64,000 nt of DNA from Hyphomicrobiales bacterium (GCA_019075865.1 JAGXAN010000007.1:1-64000), one strand, 5' to 3'; shown: positions 9,263 to 18,038, counted from the first letter of the stretch. The notes: generated by a model not told the origin, from the sequence alone. Numbers and translations are program-made.

Positions 9263-9411
9263 CGACGTTTTCTTGACCAAAACCCTCATGCAGAAGAATC
9301 GAAAATTGCAATGAAGCCCGATTATCGCCCGTCCAACGGGAATGGAAAGCGCGACACGGACGGCGTTATCCTTGGACGGTGGATCTTTGCCAAACTGAAG
9401 GAGCCCAACTG

Positions 9412-10017
9412 ATGCCCCGCAACCTGATTGCCATTCTTCGCGGCATTACGCCCGACGAGGCCGTTCCGATCGCCGGAGGACTGATTGAGGCGGGCATTAC
9501 CGCGATCGAGGTGCCGCTCAACTCGCCGGAGCCCTATGAAAGCATCGCCCGCATCGCGGCGGCTTTCGGCGCGCAGGCGCTGATTGGCGCGGGCACGGTG
9601 CTGTCGGCTTTGCAGGTGGATGAGGTTGCCCGTGCCGGCGGACGCTTGATCGTCTCGCCCAATGCGGATGCCGAGGTGATCGTGGCCAGCAAGCGCCTTG
9701 GCCTGCAAAGCTGGCCCGGTGTGCTGACCCCGACCGAATGTTTTGCTGCGCTGAAGGCCGGGGCGGACGGGTTGAAGATTTTCCCCTCGTTCCTGCTGGG
9801 CACCGAGGGGCTGAAGGCCATTCGAGCGGTGCTGCCACCGGCGACCCAGATTTACGCAGTTGGCGGCGCCGGCCCGGACAATTTCGCTGCATGGATCGCC
9901 GCTGGTGCCAATGGTTTTGGCATTGGCACCGCCCTGTACAAACCGGCCCGCACCGTCGCAGAAACCAAAGCCCGCGCTCAAGACATTGTCGCAGCCTTCG
10001 ATGCCGCCATGGGTTAA
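9412..10017 (+). CDS. dgoA: 2-dehydro-3-deoxy-6-phosphogalactonate aldolase
   Basis: This is a 201-residue class I aldolase of the KDPG/KDPGal family. It cleaves KDPGal to pyruvate and glyceraldehyde-3-phosphate, the last step of the DeLey-Doudoroff galactose route. Signatures are AILRGI at the N-terminus, [25 protein letters not shown], the Schiff-base lysine in DGLKIFPS and the phosphate loop AVGGAGPDN. The EVPLNSP form is the galactonate-type version rather than the gluconate-type Eda. The ATG at 9412 follows AAGGAG; an earlier in-frame ATG at 9379 would add eleven residues and has no ribosome site. The gene lies between two galactosidases, so galactose from both would be oxidised to galactonate. 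The dehydrogenase, dehydratase and kinase for the intermediate steps are not in the window. Confidence 0.9.
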   Translation: MPRNLIAILRGITPDEAVPIAGGLIEAGITAIEVPLNSPEPYESIARIAAAFGAQALIGAGTVLSALQVDEVARAGGRLIVSPNADAEVIVASKRLGLQSWPGVLTPTECFAALKAGADGLKIFPSFLLGTEGLKAIRAVLPPATQIYAVGGAGPDNFAAWIAAGANGFGIGTALYKPARTVAETKARAQDIVAAFDAAMG

Positions 10018-10086
10018 CTTTGGCTGCCAACCTCTTTCTCCACTTGCGTTTTCTTATTTTTCAAAACGCCGAAAATAGGTGACCAG

Positions 10087-12006
10087 ATGCCTGAATCCAC
10101 CCCCGTGAAGCGCACGCTTGGTGTTTGCTATTACCCCGAGCATTGGCCAGAGGCGCAGTGGGCGCAGGACGCAGCCCGTATGGCCGAAACCGGGCTGACG
10201 TGGGTTCGTATCGGTGAATTTGCCTGGAGCCGGATGGAGCCAAAGCCCGGGCAGACCGACTTTGGCTGGCTCGACCGCGCCATTGATACGCTGGGTGCCC
10301 ATGGGCTGAAGGTGGTTCTGGGCACCCCGACCGCGACCCCGCCACGCTGGGTCGTGGAGAAATATCCCGATATGCTCGCGCTGGATAAGGACGGGCGGGT
10401 GCGAGGCTTTGGGTCGCGTCGGCATTATTGTTTCAGTCACCGCGGGTATCGCGCCGAATGCGCGCGCATTGTCGGCCTACTGGCTGAACGCTATGGCGCG
10501 AACCGTTTCGTTGCGGCGTGGCAGACGGACAATGAATATGGATGCCACGATACGACGCTCAGTTATTCCCCGCCGGCTCTTGCCGCTTTTCGTGACTGGC
10601 TGGCGAAAAAATATCCCTCACCGCAATTGCTCAATCAGGCGTGGGGTAATGTGTTCTGGTCGATGGAATATGAAAGTTTTGACGAGGTCGGCCTGCCGAA
10701 CCTGACCGTGACCGAACCCAACCCCTCGCATGTCATGGACTTCAGGCGGTTTGCGTCCGACGAGGTTGTCGCCTTCAACCGCATCCAGACAGAGATCATC
10801 CGGAAATTCTCGGCCGCGCCGATCGCGCATAATTATATGGGGCGGGTGACGGATTTTGATCATTTCGCCGTTGGCAAAGATCTCGATATCGCCAGTTGGG
10901 ACAGCTACCCATTGGGGTTTCTGTCGGATCGCATCGAGGTCACGCCCGAGCATAAATTGCATTTCATGCGGCAGGGCGATCCTGACAATCAGGCTTTTCA
11001 TCACGACCTTTATCGGGCTGTGGGGCGGGGGCGCTGGTGGATCATGGAGCAGCAGCCGGGCCCGGTGAACTGGGCACCCTATAACCCGGACCCATTGCCC
11101 GGCATGGCCCGGCTTTGGGCCTGGGAAGCATTCGCGCATGGGGCGGAAACCGTGAGCTATTTCCGGTGGCGGCAGGCACCCTTCGCGCAGGAGCAAATGC
11201 ACGCGGGGCTTTTGCGTCCAGATAGCGTGGCCGCGCCCGCGCTGGCGGAAGCGGCACAGGTGGCTCGAGAACTTACCGGGATGCCTGACGCGGCCACCGG
11301 CAAGGCCGAGGTTGCGCTGGTGTTTGACTATGCCAGCGCCTGGGCCTGGAAAACGCAACCGCAGGGCAGGGATTTTGACTATTTCCGTCTGGTCACCTCG
11401 GTGTATCGGGGGTTGCGCGGGCTGGGGCTCAACATTGACATCATTGCGCCCGACACTGCCGACCTCAGTCCTTGGAAGCTGGTGCTGATCCCGGGACTTG
11501 CCACACTTTCCGGGCCGCTTGCGGCCGCTTTGGCCGCCTTTGGCGGGCAGGCCCTTTTCGGTCCGCGAACCAATGCCAAAACCGCCGATTTTGCGATTCC
11601 GGTGCCCTTGCCGCCCAACCTTCCCGGGCTTGATTGCACGGTTGCCAGGGTCGAGAGCCTGCCTCCCGATGCGCAAGTGCCATTGGTGGGGGGCGGGGCG
11701 ATCATCCATTGGCACGAGGTGCTGGAGGGCACAGCCGATGTCGTGCTGAGCAGTGCAAGCGGCGCGCCCGTCATTATGCGCTCGGGCGGGCTCAGTTATA
11801 TCGGTGGTTGGCTTGATCCGGTCGCGCTCGCGCAAGTGTTGCGGGCGCACTGCAGTCAATTGGGTATCCCGGTCACCGAAATGCCCTATGGCCTGCGCCG
11901 ACGCGATAGCGCGACCCATCGGTTTTTGTTTAATTACAATGCTGCGCCGGTGCATTTTGAAGGCATCACCATCGCGGGCGCAGGCGTGCACTGGCGCCCG
12001 CTCTGA
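10087..12006 (+). CDS. Beta-galactosidase, glycoside hydrolase family 42
   Basis: This 639-residue enzyme hydrolyses beta-galactosides. Domain A is a TIM barrel (about 10-390) starting GVCYYPEHWPE. The acid/base glutamate is in WQTDNEYGCH and the nucleophile glutamate in WWIMEQQPGPVNW. Domain B is the trimerisation region with an alpha/beta fold (about 395-590), and a short beta domain C ends the protein. No signal peptide is visible, so it acts in the cytoplasm on imported sugars such as plant galactan oligomers. GH42 enzymes of this length are typical. It ends the galactoside operon; 69 bases separate it from the aldolase gene. Confidence 0.95.
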   Translation: MPESTPVKRTLGVCYYPEHWPEAQWAQDAARMAETGLTWVRIGEFAWSRMEPKPGQTDFGWLDRAIDTLGAHGLKVVLGTPTATPPRWVVEKYPDMLALDKDGRVRGFGSRRHYCFSHRGYRAECARIVGLLAERYGANRFVAAWQTDNEYGCHDTTLSYSPPALAAFRDWLAKKYPSPQLLNQAWGNVFWSMEYESFDEVGLPNLTVTEPNPSHVMDFRRFASDEVVAFNRIQTEIIRKFSAAPIAHNYMGRVTDFDHFAVGKDLDIASWDSYPLGFLSDRIEVTPEHKLHFMRQGDPDNQAFHHDLYRAVGRGRWWIMEQQPGPVNWAPYNPDPLPGMARLWAWEAFAHGAETVSYFRWRQAPFAQEQMHAGLLRPDSVAAPALAEAAQVARELTGMPDAATGKAEVALVFDYASAWAWKTQPQGRDFDYFRLVTSVYRGLRGLGLNIDIIAPDTADLSPWKLVLIPGLATLSGPLAAALAAFGGQALFGPRTNAKTADFAIPVPLPPNLPGLDCTVARVESLPPDAQVPLVGGGAIIHWHEVLEGTADVVLSSASGAPVIMRSGGLSYIGGWLDPVALAQVLRAHCSQLGIPVTEMPYGLRRRDSATHRFLFNYNAAPVHFEGITIAGAGVHWRPL

Positions 12007-12034
12007 ATGGATGCACCGGCGCGCGAAATTAATT

Positions 12035-12466
12035 CTATTTTACGGCGGTGACCTGACCGCGAATTTCGCCGGCCTTATTGGTGGCGGTGTGAATGTTGAC
12101 ATAAAGCATGCCATGCTCAAGCGCCGAGACCTGCGCTTTCTTCAATACGGCCGAGCCCTTGAACGGACTGGTCGCGGCATCAATCGGCACCATCACGCCA
12201 GCATTTTTGCCAACGGCAGCAGGGCCGTGGAAATGGGCGGCAACTTCAGGGCCGGTGAGGCCGCTATAGGTGCCAGTCCAGGACAGGGTGCTGGTTTTGG
12301 TGTCATAGGTCGCGTCCACCGAGCCGGTGGCGGTTGAGGTGGTGGCGGGGACTTCGCTGCTGCCAGCAAGCGTTGCTTGAAATTTGAGGGTTTTTGCAAA
12401 TGCCTGGCCGGTAGCAAGGGTCAAAACGGTGAGACTTACGGCGGTAAATATCGCTTTGGACTGCAT
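12035..12466 (-). CDS. Exported CHRD-domain protein
   Basis: This 143-residue protein begins with a signal peptide (MQSKAIFTAVSLTVL to about QAFA) and consists of one CHRD domain, recognised by LAGSSEVPATTSTATGSV, the beta-rich LSWTGTYSGL region, AAHFHGPA and MLYVNIHT, with a final GEIRGQV. CHRD domains were named after chordin; in bacteria their function is unknown and they are usually secreted. The start at 12466 is behind AGGAG; an in-frame codon seven residues earlier is less likely. The gene lies 88 bases downstream of the cupredoxin gene on the same strand, so the two may be co-transcribed. Confidence 0.88.
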   Translation of the reverse strand: MQSKAIFTAVSLTVLTLATGQAFAKTLKFQATLAGSSEVPATTSTATGSVDATYDTKTSTLSWTGTYSGLTGPEVAAHFHGPAAVGKNAGVMVPIDAATSPFKGSAVLKKAQVSALEHGMLYVNIHTATNKAGEIRGQVTAVK

Positions 12467-12554
12467 GATGTCGAACTCCTGTTGCAATGGTTTGATGCTG
12501 CAGGAATGCGGCTTTTTGAGGAGCGCAGGTTGAGGCCGCTATCGGCGTTCAGGG

Positions 12555-12869
12555 TTATGGCACCGCTTTGATATCGCCGTGCATATTGGCATGCAAAGAG
12601 CAGTCATAGCCAAAATCGCCCGGCTTTTTGAACGTGTAGCTGAAAGTTTTGCCCGGCGAAATTCCGCCTGATTCTACGGTTCCGTCCTCAGAGGTCACGG
12701 TGTGGTCCATCAAATCCTTGTTCAGCCAGACGACCGTGTCCCCGACATGCACGTTGAGGGTGGCAGGAAGAAAGCTGTCGTGGGCCATGATGATGTGGAC
12801 GTCCGCGGCTCCGGCAACCGGCTTGAGAGCGATCAGGGCGAGGAAAAGGGCGGCAGAACGGCAAATCAT
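12555..12869 (-). CDS. Small exported cupredoxin (plastocyanin/azurin-like)
   Basis: This 104-residue protein has a signal peptide ending near PVAGA and a compact cupredoxin fold. The four expected copper ligands are visible: the histidine in MDHTVTS, then cysteine, histidine and methionine in YDCSLHANMHG. The motif FLPATLNVHVGDTVVWLNKD is typical of the plastocyanin/pseudoazurin-like proteins annotated as cupredoxin-domain proteins in proteobacteria. It should bind a type 1 copper ion in the periplasm and shuttle electrons or store copper. The start at 12869 follows GGGGA; the longer frame upstream lacks a signal peptide at its N-terminus. The redox partner is unknown. Confidence 0.9.
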   Translation of the reverse strand: MICRSAALFLALIALKPVAGAADVHIIMAHDSFLPATLNVHVGDTVVWLNKDLMDHTVTSEDGTVESGGISPGKTFSYTFKKPGDFGYDCSLHANMHGDIKAVP

Positions 12870-13072
12870 GATGCGGCTTCCCCAGGATGCGCGGCTCCAG
12901 GACCGGCAGCCGCAAGAATGATGGAACCACATAAATTGCACAATGGCTGACAAGCGTCAAAATAGATGCCTCATTCCTTTTCATTCCCCCATTTTTGCCG
13001 CACACATTAAATTGATTTGAAAAACTCCTGGCATCAATGCGAGGGAGTAATGGATAAAGCCGGAATGCGATT

Positions 13073-13813
13073 ATGCCTGAGCCTGAAGCTGCCATTGGGG
13101 TTATATGCAAGGCTCCGCGCGTCGGGGCGAGCAAAACACGGCTGATTCCAGCGCTTGGGCCGGAATTTGCTGCGCAATTGTCGCGTTGCTTTTTGATCGA
13201 TTTGGCGGCGAGCATTGAGGCGGTCGCAACGGATATTCACGCCAAGGGTTATATGGTGTTTGCGCCTGCTGAGGCGGAAGCCGAATTGCGGGCTTTTATG
13301 CCAACTTCGTTTGGTGCTTTATGCCAGCAGCATGCGGGACTTGGGACTGTGTTGGCACGCAGCACGCAAGATTTGTTGGATGCCGGGCATGATTGCGTGT
13401 TGTTGGTCAATGGCGATAGCCCGACTTTACCAGCCTCGCTTATGACCGAAGCTATTTTGGCACTGCGGCAACCCGGCGAGCGCGTTGTTTTCGGCCCCGC
13501 TTTGGATGGCGGCTATTATCTAATCGGCCTGAAGCGCGCGCACCTTTATTTGTTTGAAGAAATTGCATGGAGCACGCCGCAAGTATTGGCGCAATCGATC
13601 CAGCGCGCGAACCTTCACCAGCTTCCCGTCGTCCGTCTTGCGCCTTGGTATGACGTGGACGAGGCGCAAAGCCTGGACTGGCTGCGCAAGGAGATTCTTG
13701 GTGAAAAACTACCATTTTTAGATCGCATCGGCAGCCCTGCTCAAGCGACCCGCGCGCTGTTGCAGAGCTTGAACCCTGGCCTCCAAACATTGCAGGCAGA
13801 TGGTGTCCGATGA
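13073..13813 (+). CDS. CofC-like transferase, rSAM/selenodomain-associated type 1 (DUF2064)
   Basis: This 246-residue GT-A-fold nucleotidyl/glycosyltransferase-like protein has the N-terminal VICKAPRVGASKTRLIP, the central VNGDSPTLPASLM and the DGGYYLIGLK motifs. These fit the TIGR04282 family, originally named transferase 1, rSAM/selenodomain-associated, and later linked to arsenosugar-type pathways. The activity is unproven. The gene opens a run of four genes that overlap by a few bases each, and its TGA overlaps the next ATG (ATGA at 13810). Its ribosome site is weak (GGAA eight bases before the ATG). A nearby GAGGGAG serves no obvious frame. The seleno-association is interesting because a SelD fusion lies 9 kb downstream. 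Confidence 0.85.
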   Translation: MPEPEAAIGVICKAPRVGASKTRLIPALGPEFAAQLSRCFLIDLAASIEAVATDIHAKGYMVFAPAEAEAELRAFMPTSFGALCQQHAGLGTVLARSTQDLLDAGHDCVLLVNGDSPTLPASLMTEAILALRQPGERVVFGPALDGGYYLIGLKRAHLYLFEEIAWSTPQVLAQSIQRANLHQLPVVRLAPWYDVDEAQSLDWLRKEILGEKLPFLDRIGSPAQATRALLQSLNPGLQTLQADGVR

Positions 13814-15111
13814 TCGAAAATAATGCCTATCGCGTCGCGGGGCTCATCGGCCTCGCGCTCCTTGATGGCGCGGCATATTTTTGGGAAATTGGCGCGCATC
13901 AGACCAGTGACAATTTATTCATCGCGCTGACCTTGCTACAAGCTGGCATAGCGCTGGCGGCAACGCAGATGGCCAAAGTTCAGCCGCGAGCCACCACCGT
14001 TGGCATTATTTTCGTCGCTGCGGTGGCATTTCGCCTAATTGCCATTTGGTCGCCGCCGCTGCTTTCGGATGATATATATCGCTATATCTGGGATGGCCGA
14101 CTGATCAATCATGGCTTTAATCCCTATTTGCACGTGCCCGCTGACCCGAGCCTTGCTTTTCTGCGCGATGGATTGATTTACCCGCATATTGATAAACGCG
14201 ATTATGCCGTCACCATTTATCCGCCCGTAGCAGAGGCGATATTTGCGCTCATTTCGCGCATTTCGGATAGCTTGATGGCATTCAAGCTGGCCATGGTGGG
14301 CTTTGAGGCAATCGGCATTGCCGCCCTTTGGGTGATGTTGAAGCAATTGGGGAAAAGCCCGCTTCTCATCACCGCCTATCTATGGCATCCGGCCCCGGTC
14401 TGGGAGATCGCCAATGGTGGCCATGTCGACGCCATTATGATGGGTCTGTTGCTGGTGGCTTTTGCGCTGAGCGCAAAGGTTTTTCGCCCCTATCTATCCG
14501 GCGCGTTGATGGCGCTTGCGGCGCTCTCCAAGCCTTGGGGCGCGCTATGGCTGGCAACGCTCTGGAAGCCATGGGATATCAAGCTCCCGCTCTTTGTGCT
14601 GGCCTTTGCGGCCTTATGGTATTTGCCATTTGTTTCGGCCGGCAGCGGCGTTTTGGGCTTTTTGAGCACCTATCTGCACGAGCAAGGACTTGATAGCGGC
14701 TATGGCTTTTTCTTGGTGGGTCTGGCCCGCCGCATGGGGGCATCGCCCGGTGTGCTGTGGTTATACCTCGGGGCGGGTGGTGCAATCCTGCTTTGGCTGG
14801 CCATTTTTCCAGCCTTTGCGCCCAACCGAAGCCTCGCAATGCGCCTGTTTCACGCGCAATGGTTGACAATCACGTTCTTGTGGCTTTTGACACCGGTCTA
14901 CCCGTGGTATTTTTTGCTAGCCGCGCCATTTGTGGCACTTCAAGGCTCCTGGAGCGCTTTTGCCATGTTGACCAGCGGCTTCTGGCTCTACACATTCAAC
15001 CCCGACGCTCTCGATTTTAATATCCGGTGGGGCGCTTCTTTGGCCGTTATCACCCTCTGCGCCTTCGTTGATTTCATCGGCAACCGACAATTTACAAAGG
15101 TTTTTTCATGA
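13810..15111 (+). CDS. Polytopic membrane glycosyltransferase-like protein (GT87/DUF2029 type)
   Basis: This 433-residue protein has about ten to twelve hydrophobic helices spread over the whole length. After the second helix comes SDDIYRYIWDGRLINHGFNPY, the acidic first-loop motif of polyprenol-phosphate-dependent GT-C transferases; IYPPVAEAIFALISR follows. Such proteins transfer mannose or a similar sugar from a polyprenyl-phosphate donor on the outer face of the inner membrane. A GT2 enzyme of the dolichol-phosphate-mannose-synthase type, three genes on, could make that donor. The gene is joined to both neighbours by ATGA overlaps (13810 and 15108). The acceptor is unknown. Confidence 0.75.
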   Translation: MIENNAYRVAGLIGLALLDGAAYFWEIGAHQTSDNLFIALTLLQAGIALAATQMAKVQPRATTVGIIFVAAVAFRLIAIWSPPLLSDDIYRYIWDGRLINHGFNPYLHVPADPSLAFLRDGLIYPHIDKRDYAVTIYPPVAEAIFALISRISDSLMAFKLAMVGFEAIGIAALWVMLKQLGKSPLLITAYLWHPAPVWEIANGGHVDAIMMGLLLVAFALSAKVFRPYLSGALMALAALSKPWGALWLATLWKPWDIKLPLFVLAFAALWYLPFVSAGSGVLGFLSTYLHEQGLDSGYGFFLVGLARRMGASPGVLWLYLGAGGAILLWLAIFPAFAPNRSLAMRLFHAQWLTITFLWLLTPVYPWYFLLAAPFVALQGSWSAFAMLTSGFWLYTFNPDALDFNIRWGASLAVITLCAFVDFIGNRQFTKVFS

Positions 15112-16157
15112 TCGCCATTAACCCACGCCGCTATCACGAAGCCGCCGAACCTGCCGCCGCCGCCATCCCCCAACGAGCGCCGGTGTGCCTGTATTTGGAG
15201 ACCACCAATCGATGTAATCTGCTATGCACAACATGTCCGCGCACTTATGAGGAGCTTGAGCCCCCCGCCGATATGTCGTGGGAATTATTCTCCTCCATTA
15301 TCGATCAGGTGCCGGATTTAAGCCGGGCCGTATTGCATGGGGTTGGCGAGCCGATGCTGGTGAAAAACCTGCCGCGCATGGTCAAAGCCCTCAAAGATCG
15401 TGGAACTTATGTGTTGTTCAACACGAATGGAACGGTGCTCAATGATAAAAGCGGACGCGCTCTTATCGAGGCTGGCCTCGACGAATTAAGGGTGTCGTTG
15501 GATGCCTCCAACGCCAAATCCTATTTGGCCATTCGCGGCAAGGATTATTTCAATCGCATTTTGAAAAACGTGCGCCGCTTTCGTGAATTGCAGGAGCGCG
15601 AGGGCCATGAGCTACCGCGCGTATCGGCATGGCTGACCGGGCTTCGCGAGACGTTGCCGGAATTGCCGGATTTTGTGCGGGTTGCCAATGATATCGGCGT
15701 CAGGGAAGTCTATTTGCAACGCATGGTGTTTTTTGACCAAGACGCCATTGGCATGGCGCGCCCTGACCAAGGATTGTTTGACGCGATGCAGGCCGAGGAA
15801 GCCCATTATCTCAGCGAGGCTGAGGCGCTTGCCAAAAGCTTTGGTATGATTTTTTCCGCCTCTGGTGCCGCCAGCGAGCCGGGCGAAAGCCTCGTTCGCG
15901 AGAATAATTCAAGCCCGTGGTCGCTGTGTCGCAGACCCTGGACGGTTATGTATATTACCGCCAATGGCCGTGCCTTGCCGTGTTGCATTGCGCCGTTCTC
16001 GCAGCGCGGTTATGAGCATTATACGCTGGGCGATGCCACGCAAAACACCTTGCGCGAGATTTGGAACGGCGTGCCCTATCAAAATTTTCGCGAAGCGCTG
16101 CTGTCAGATCATCCACCACAAGCTTGTGGCAGTTGTGGCCTGCGATGGAGCCTGTGA
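15108..16157 (+). CDS. Radical SAM/SPASM-like protein
   Basis: This 349-residue radical SAM enzyme has the cluster motif CNLLCTTC at residues 36-43. Next come the HGVGEPML (GGEP-like) motif, FNTNGT and LRVSLDA of the partial TIM barrel. The C-terminal third has extra cysteines (SLCRRPW, LPCCIAPF, CGSCGLRW), as in SPASM/twitch domains that hold an auxiliary iron-sulfur cluster. Many relatives modify peptides or small molecules. No short peptide substrate gene is obvious beside it, so a small-molecule role with the adjacent glycosyltransferases is more likely. The start at 15108 overlaps the membrane protein gene (ATGA) and is preceded by AAAGG. The 3' end overlaps the GT2 gene. Confidence 0.88.
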   Translation: MIAINPRRYHEAAEPAAAAIPQRAPVCLYLETTNRCNLLCTTCPRTYEELEPPADMSWELFSSIIDQVPDLSRAVLHGVGEPMLVKNLPRMVKALKDRGTYVLFNTNGTVLNDKSGRALIEAGLDELRVSLDASNAKSYLAIRGKDYFNRILKNVRRFRELQEREGHELPRVSAWLTGLRETLPELPDFVRVANDIGVREVYLQRMVFFDQDAIGMARPDQGLFDAMQAEEAHYLSEAEALAKSFGMIFSASGAASEPGESLVRENNSSPWSLCRRPWTVMYITANGRALPCCIAPFSQRGYEHYTLGDATQNTLREIWNGVPYQNFREALLSDHPPQACGSCGLRWSL

Positions 16158-16897
16158 GCGTGGCTTTTGATGTCAATATTGCGGTAATTATTCCCTGTTT
16201 GGATGAAGAAGAGGCCATTTCGCCACTGCTTGCGGAAATTATAGCGCAAGGGCTGACCAACATTATCGTGGTTGATGGCGGGTCACGCGATGCAACAGTC
16301 GCGCGGGCAAAATCCGCCGGCGCCATTGTTGTGACGCAACCGGTGAAGGGATATGGCCGTGCTTGTGCCAGCGGCATTGCGGCGGCGGCCAGCGAGGCCG
16401 ACTATTTCTTGTTTCTCGATGGCGATGGCTCGGATAATCCTGAATACATACCCGAAATTCTGGGGCCTTTGCTTAATGGGCAAGCCGATTTTGTGATGGG
16501 ATCACGGATGTTCGGCGCGCGAGAGGCGGGCAGCCTGAATGTGCAGCAAATTGTGGCAGGTCGCCTCGCCGGCTGGCTCATGCGCGGGCTTTATGGCGTT
16601 CGCTTCACCGATATGTCGCCATTCAGGGCGCTTTCACGTGCCACTTTAGCCCAACTCTCGATGCAAGATATGACCTTCGGTTGGAACCTTGAAATGCAAA
16701 TGCAGGTCGCCGCTTTGAACCTAAATATCACGGAAGTCGCTGTCGGCTGCCGTAAAAGGCGCGGCGGCTTATCCAAAGTATCGGGGAATTTTAAGGCGGG
16801 GTTAAAAGCCGCAGTGACTATCGTCATCACTTTCCTAAAACTGGCTTGGGTCTTACGGTCGAGTTCCTGGCGTTTGCGCAAGAAAGCTACACGCTAG
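16145..16897 (+). CDS. Family 2 glycosyltransferase (DPM1-like, transferase 2 type)
   Basis: This 250-residue GT-A enzyme is recognised by IAVIIPCLDEEEAI at the N-terminus, IIVVDGGSRDAT, VKGYGRACASGI and the metal-binding FLFLDGDGSDNPEYI. These match polyprenyl-phosphate sugar synthases and the TIGR04283-like transferase 2 group seen beside radical SAM genes. The C-terminal part (GCRKRRGGLSKVSGNFKAG) contains the conserved acceptor-site RRGG..KVSG. The start is uncertain: ATG at 16145 has no clear ribosome site, while GTG codons at 16154 (overlapping the upstream TGA as GTGA) and 16160 (nine bases after GGAG) are in frame and would shorten the protein by three or five residues. It ends the forward run, 36 bases from a convergent gene. 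Confidence 0.87.
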   Translation: MEPVSVAFDVNIAVIIPCLDEEEAISPLLAEIIAQGLTNIIVVDGGSRDATVARAKSAGAIVVTQPVKGYGRACASGIAAAASEADYFLFLDGDGSDNPEYIPEILGPLLNGQADFVMGSRMFGAREAGSLNVQQIVAGRLAGWLMRGLYGVRFTDMSPFRALSRATLAQLSMQDMTFGWNLEMQMQVAALNLNITEVAVGCRKRRGGLSKVSGNFKAGLKAAVTIVITFLKLAWVLRSSSWRLRKKATR

Positions 16898-16933
16898 CGC
16901 TGGCATTGAAACGCGATCGAATGGGATGCGCTA

Positions 16934-17974
16934 TTAGCGGCGCGCCATGACAATGGTTGTGCAGGCGCTATCGAGCTTGGGCAAATCGCGGCTCGCTGCC
17001 ATACGAATGCTTATTGGCTTTTTCTCTCCGCGCAGAATCGGGCAATAGGGGTCGGGGTCGGGCAATGTCCCCAACAAACGCCGTCGCCCGGCGCAACCCC
17101 CGCGACAGGACGCCAAATAATCGCAACTGAGGCAGGCTTGCGGAATGGAACGCGCGGCCACAAACGGCTCTGTTTCAACAATGGCTTCGCCGGCTGTCAA
17201 TAAATCGGCCATATCCGCCCCCTTGCCGGGCCAATAGACGCAAGGTTGCACCGTTGCCCGGGGCGTGACCCGCACAGTGGCAACGCCGCAGCCACCGAGC
17301 CGTGGCGCAAGACCAGCCATCGCCCGCACCAATGGTTCCCCAATCGCAATCACGTCGGTCGCGGCTAACAATTTCTCAAACCCCGTCCAATATTCGGCAT
17401 AGGTGAGCGCAAATGTGTCCGTGCGTACCGCTTGATAGACGTTCACCCGCAATGGCGCGTCAAAAGTGGCGGCAACTTCGGCTATTTGGGCGAGGCGATC
17501 ATAATTGGTCTTCATCATCACCGCGATAATGGTGACGCTGACCCCAAGCGCACGACACCGCGCGGCCTGTTGTTGCACCAGATCCCAATTGCCAGCGCCG
17601 CGTTGGGCGTCCTGCTCCTCGCGGTTAGGGTAATCCAGTGAAAATTCGACATCGGCAAAGCCTTGCACATCCTCGTCCTCCAAAATGGCGATGGAGTGGC
17701 CGTTGGAGGTAATCGTCAATTTTATGGGTTGGCGGCGCAGGTAGGCCAAAATTTCCTTGAATTGCGGGTGCATGCCGTTTTCGCCGGTGCCAAGATTGAC
17801 CGAGCGCACCGGCAGCGCGCCGAGCAATGCCTGCACTTGCTCAATCACCAACCGATCCGTGCGGCTGGCGTCGCGATAGCAAAACGAGCAGGCCAAATTA
17901 CACTCGTTGGTCAGACCCAGCCCCAGTGAAAATCGGTGGGTGATGGCCTGTGGCTTTGCAACTTCGATATTCAT
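16934..17974 (-). CDS. Second radical SAM/SPASM protein, divergent strand
   Basis: This 346-residue radical SAM enzyme carries the cluster motif CNLACSFC at residues 25-32, a LGTGENGMHP motif in place of the usual GGEP, then LTITSNGHS and ADVEFSLDYP. The C-terminal cysteine-rich region (QPCVYWPG, QACLSCDYLASCRGGCAGRRR, CPIL) is a classical SPASM arrangement that would hold auxiliary clusters. It differs clearly from the rSAM protein at 15.1 kb and is not a duplicate. I start it at the ATG at 17974; a TTG four codons earlier is also possible. It faces the GT2 gene convergently and shares a 64 bp divergent region with the methyltransferase gene. No precursor peptide is visible nearby. Confidence 0.85.
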   Translation of the reverse strand: MNIEVAKPQAITHRFSLGLGLTNECNLACSFCYRDASRTDRLVIEQVQALLGALPVRSVNLGTGENGMHPQFKEILAYLRRQPIKLTITSNGHSIAILEDEDVQGFADVEFSLDYPNREEQDAQRGAGNWDLVQQQAARCRALGVSVTIIAVMMKTNYDRLAQIAEVAATFDAPLRVNVYQAVRTDTFALTYAEYWTGFEKLLAATDVIAIGEPLVRAMAGLAPRLGGCGVATVRVTPRATVQPCVYWPGKGADMADLLTAGEAIVETEPFVAARSIPQACLSCDYLASCRGGCAGRRRLLGTLPDPDPYCPILRGEKKPISIRMAASRDLPKLDSACTTIVMARR

Positions 17975-18038
17975 TTTGTGATCCAATCGCGCTATTTGGG
18001 GCTCGTCAACGCAAATACCCTTGGGCTACACTCGTTAT

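Noticed and set aside
15108-16160. TGA at the end of the first radical SAM gene as a selenocysteine codon, tempting because of the SelD gene
   Set aside because: The frame after it stops within about nine codons, the GT2 gene starts there, and no selA, selB or tRNA-Sec is seen.
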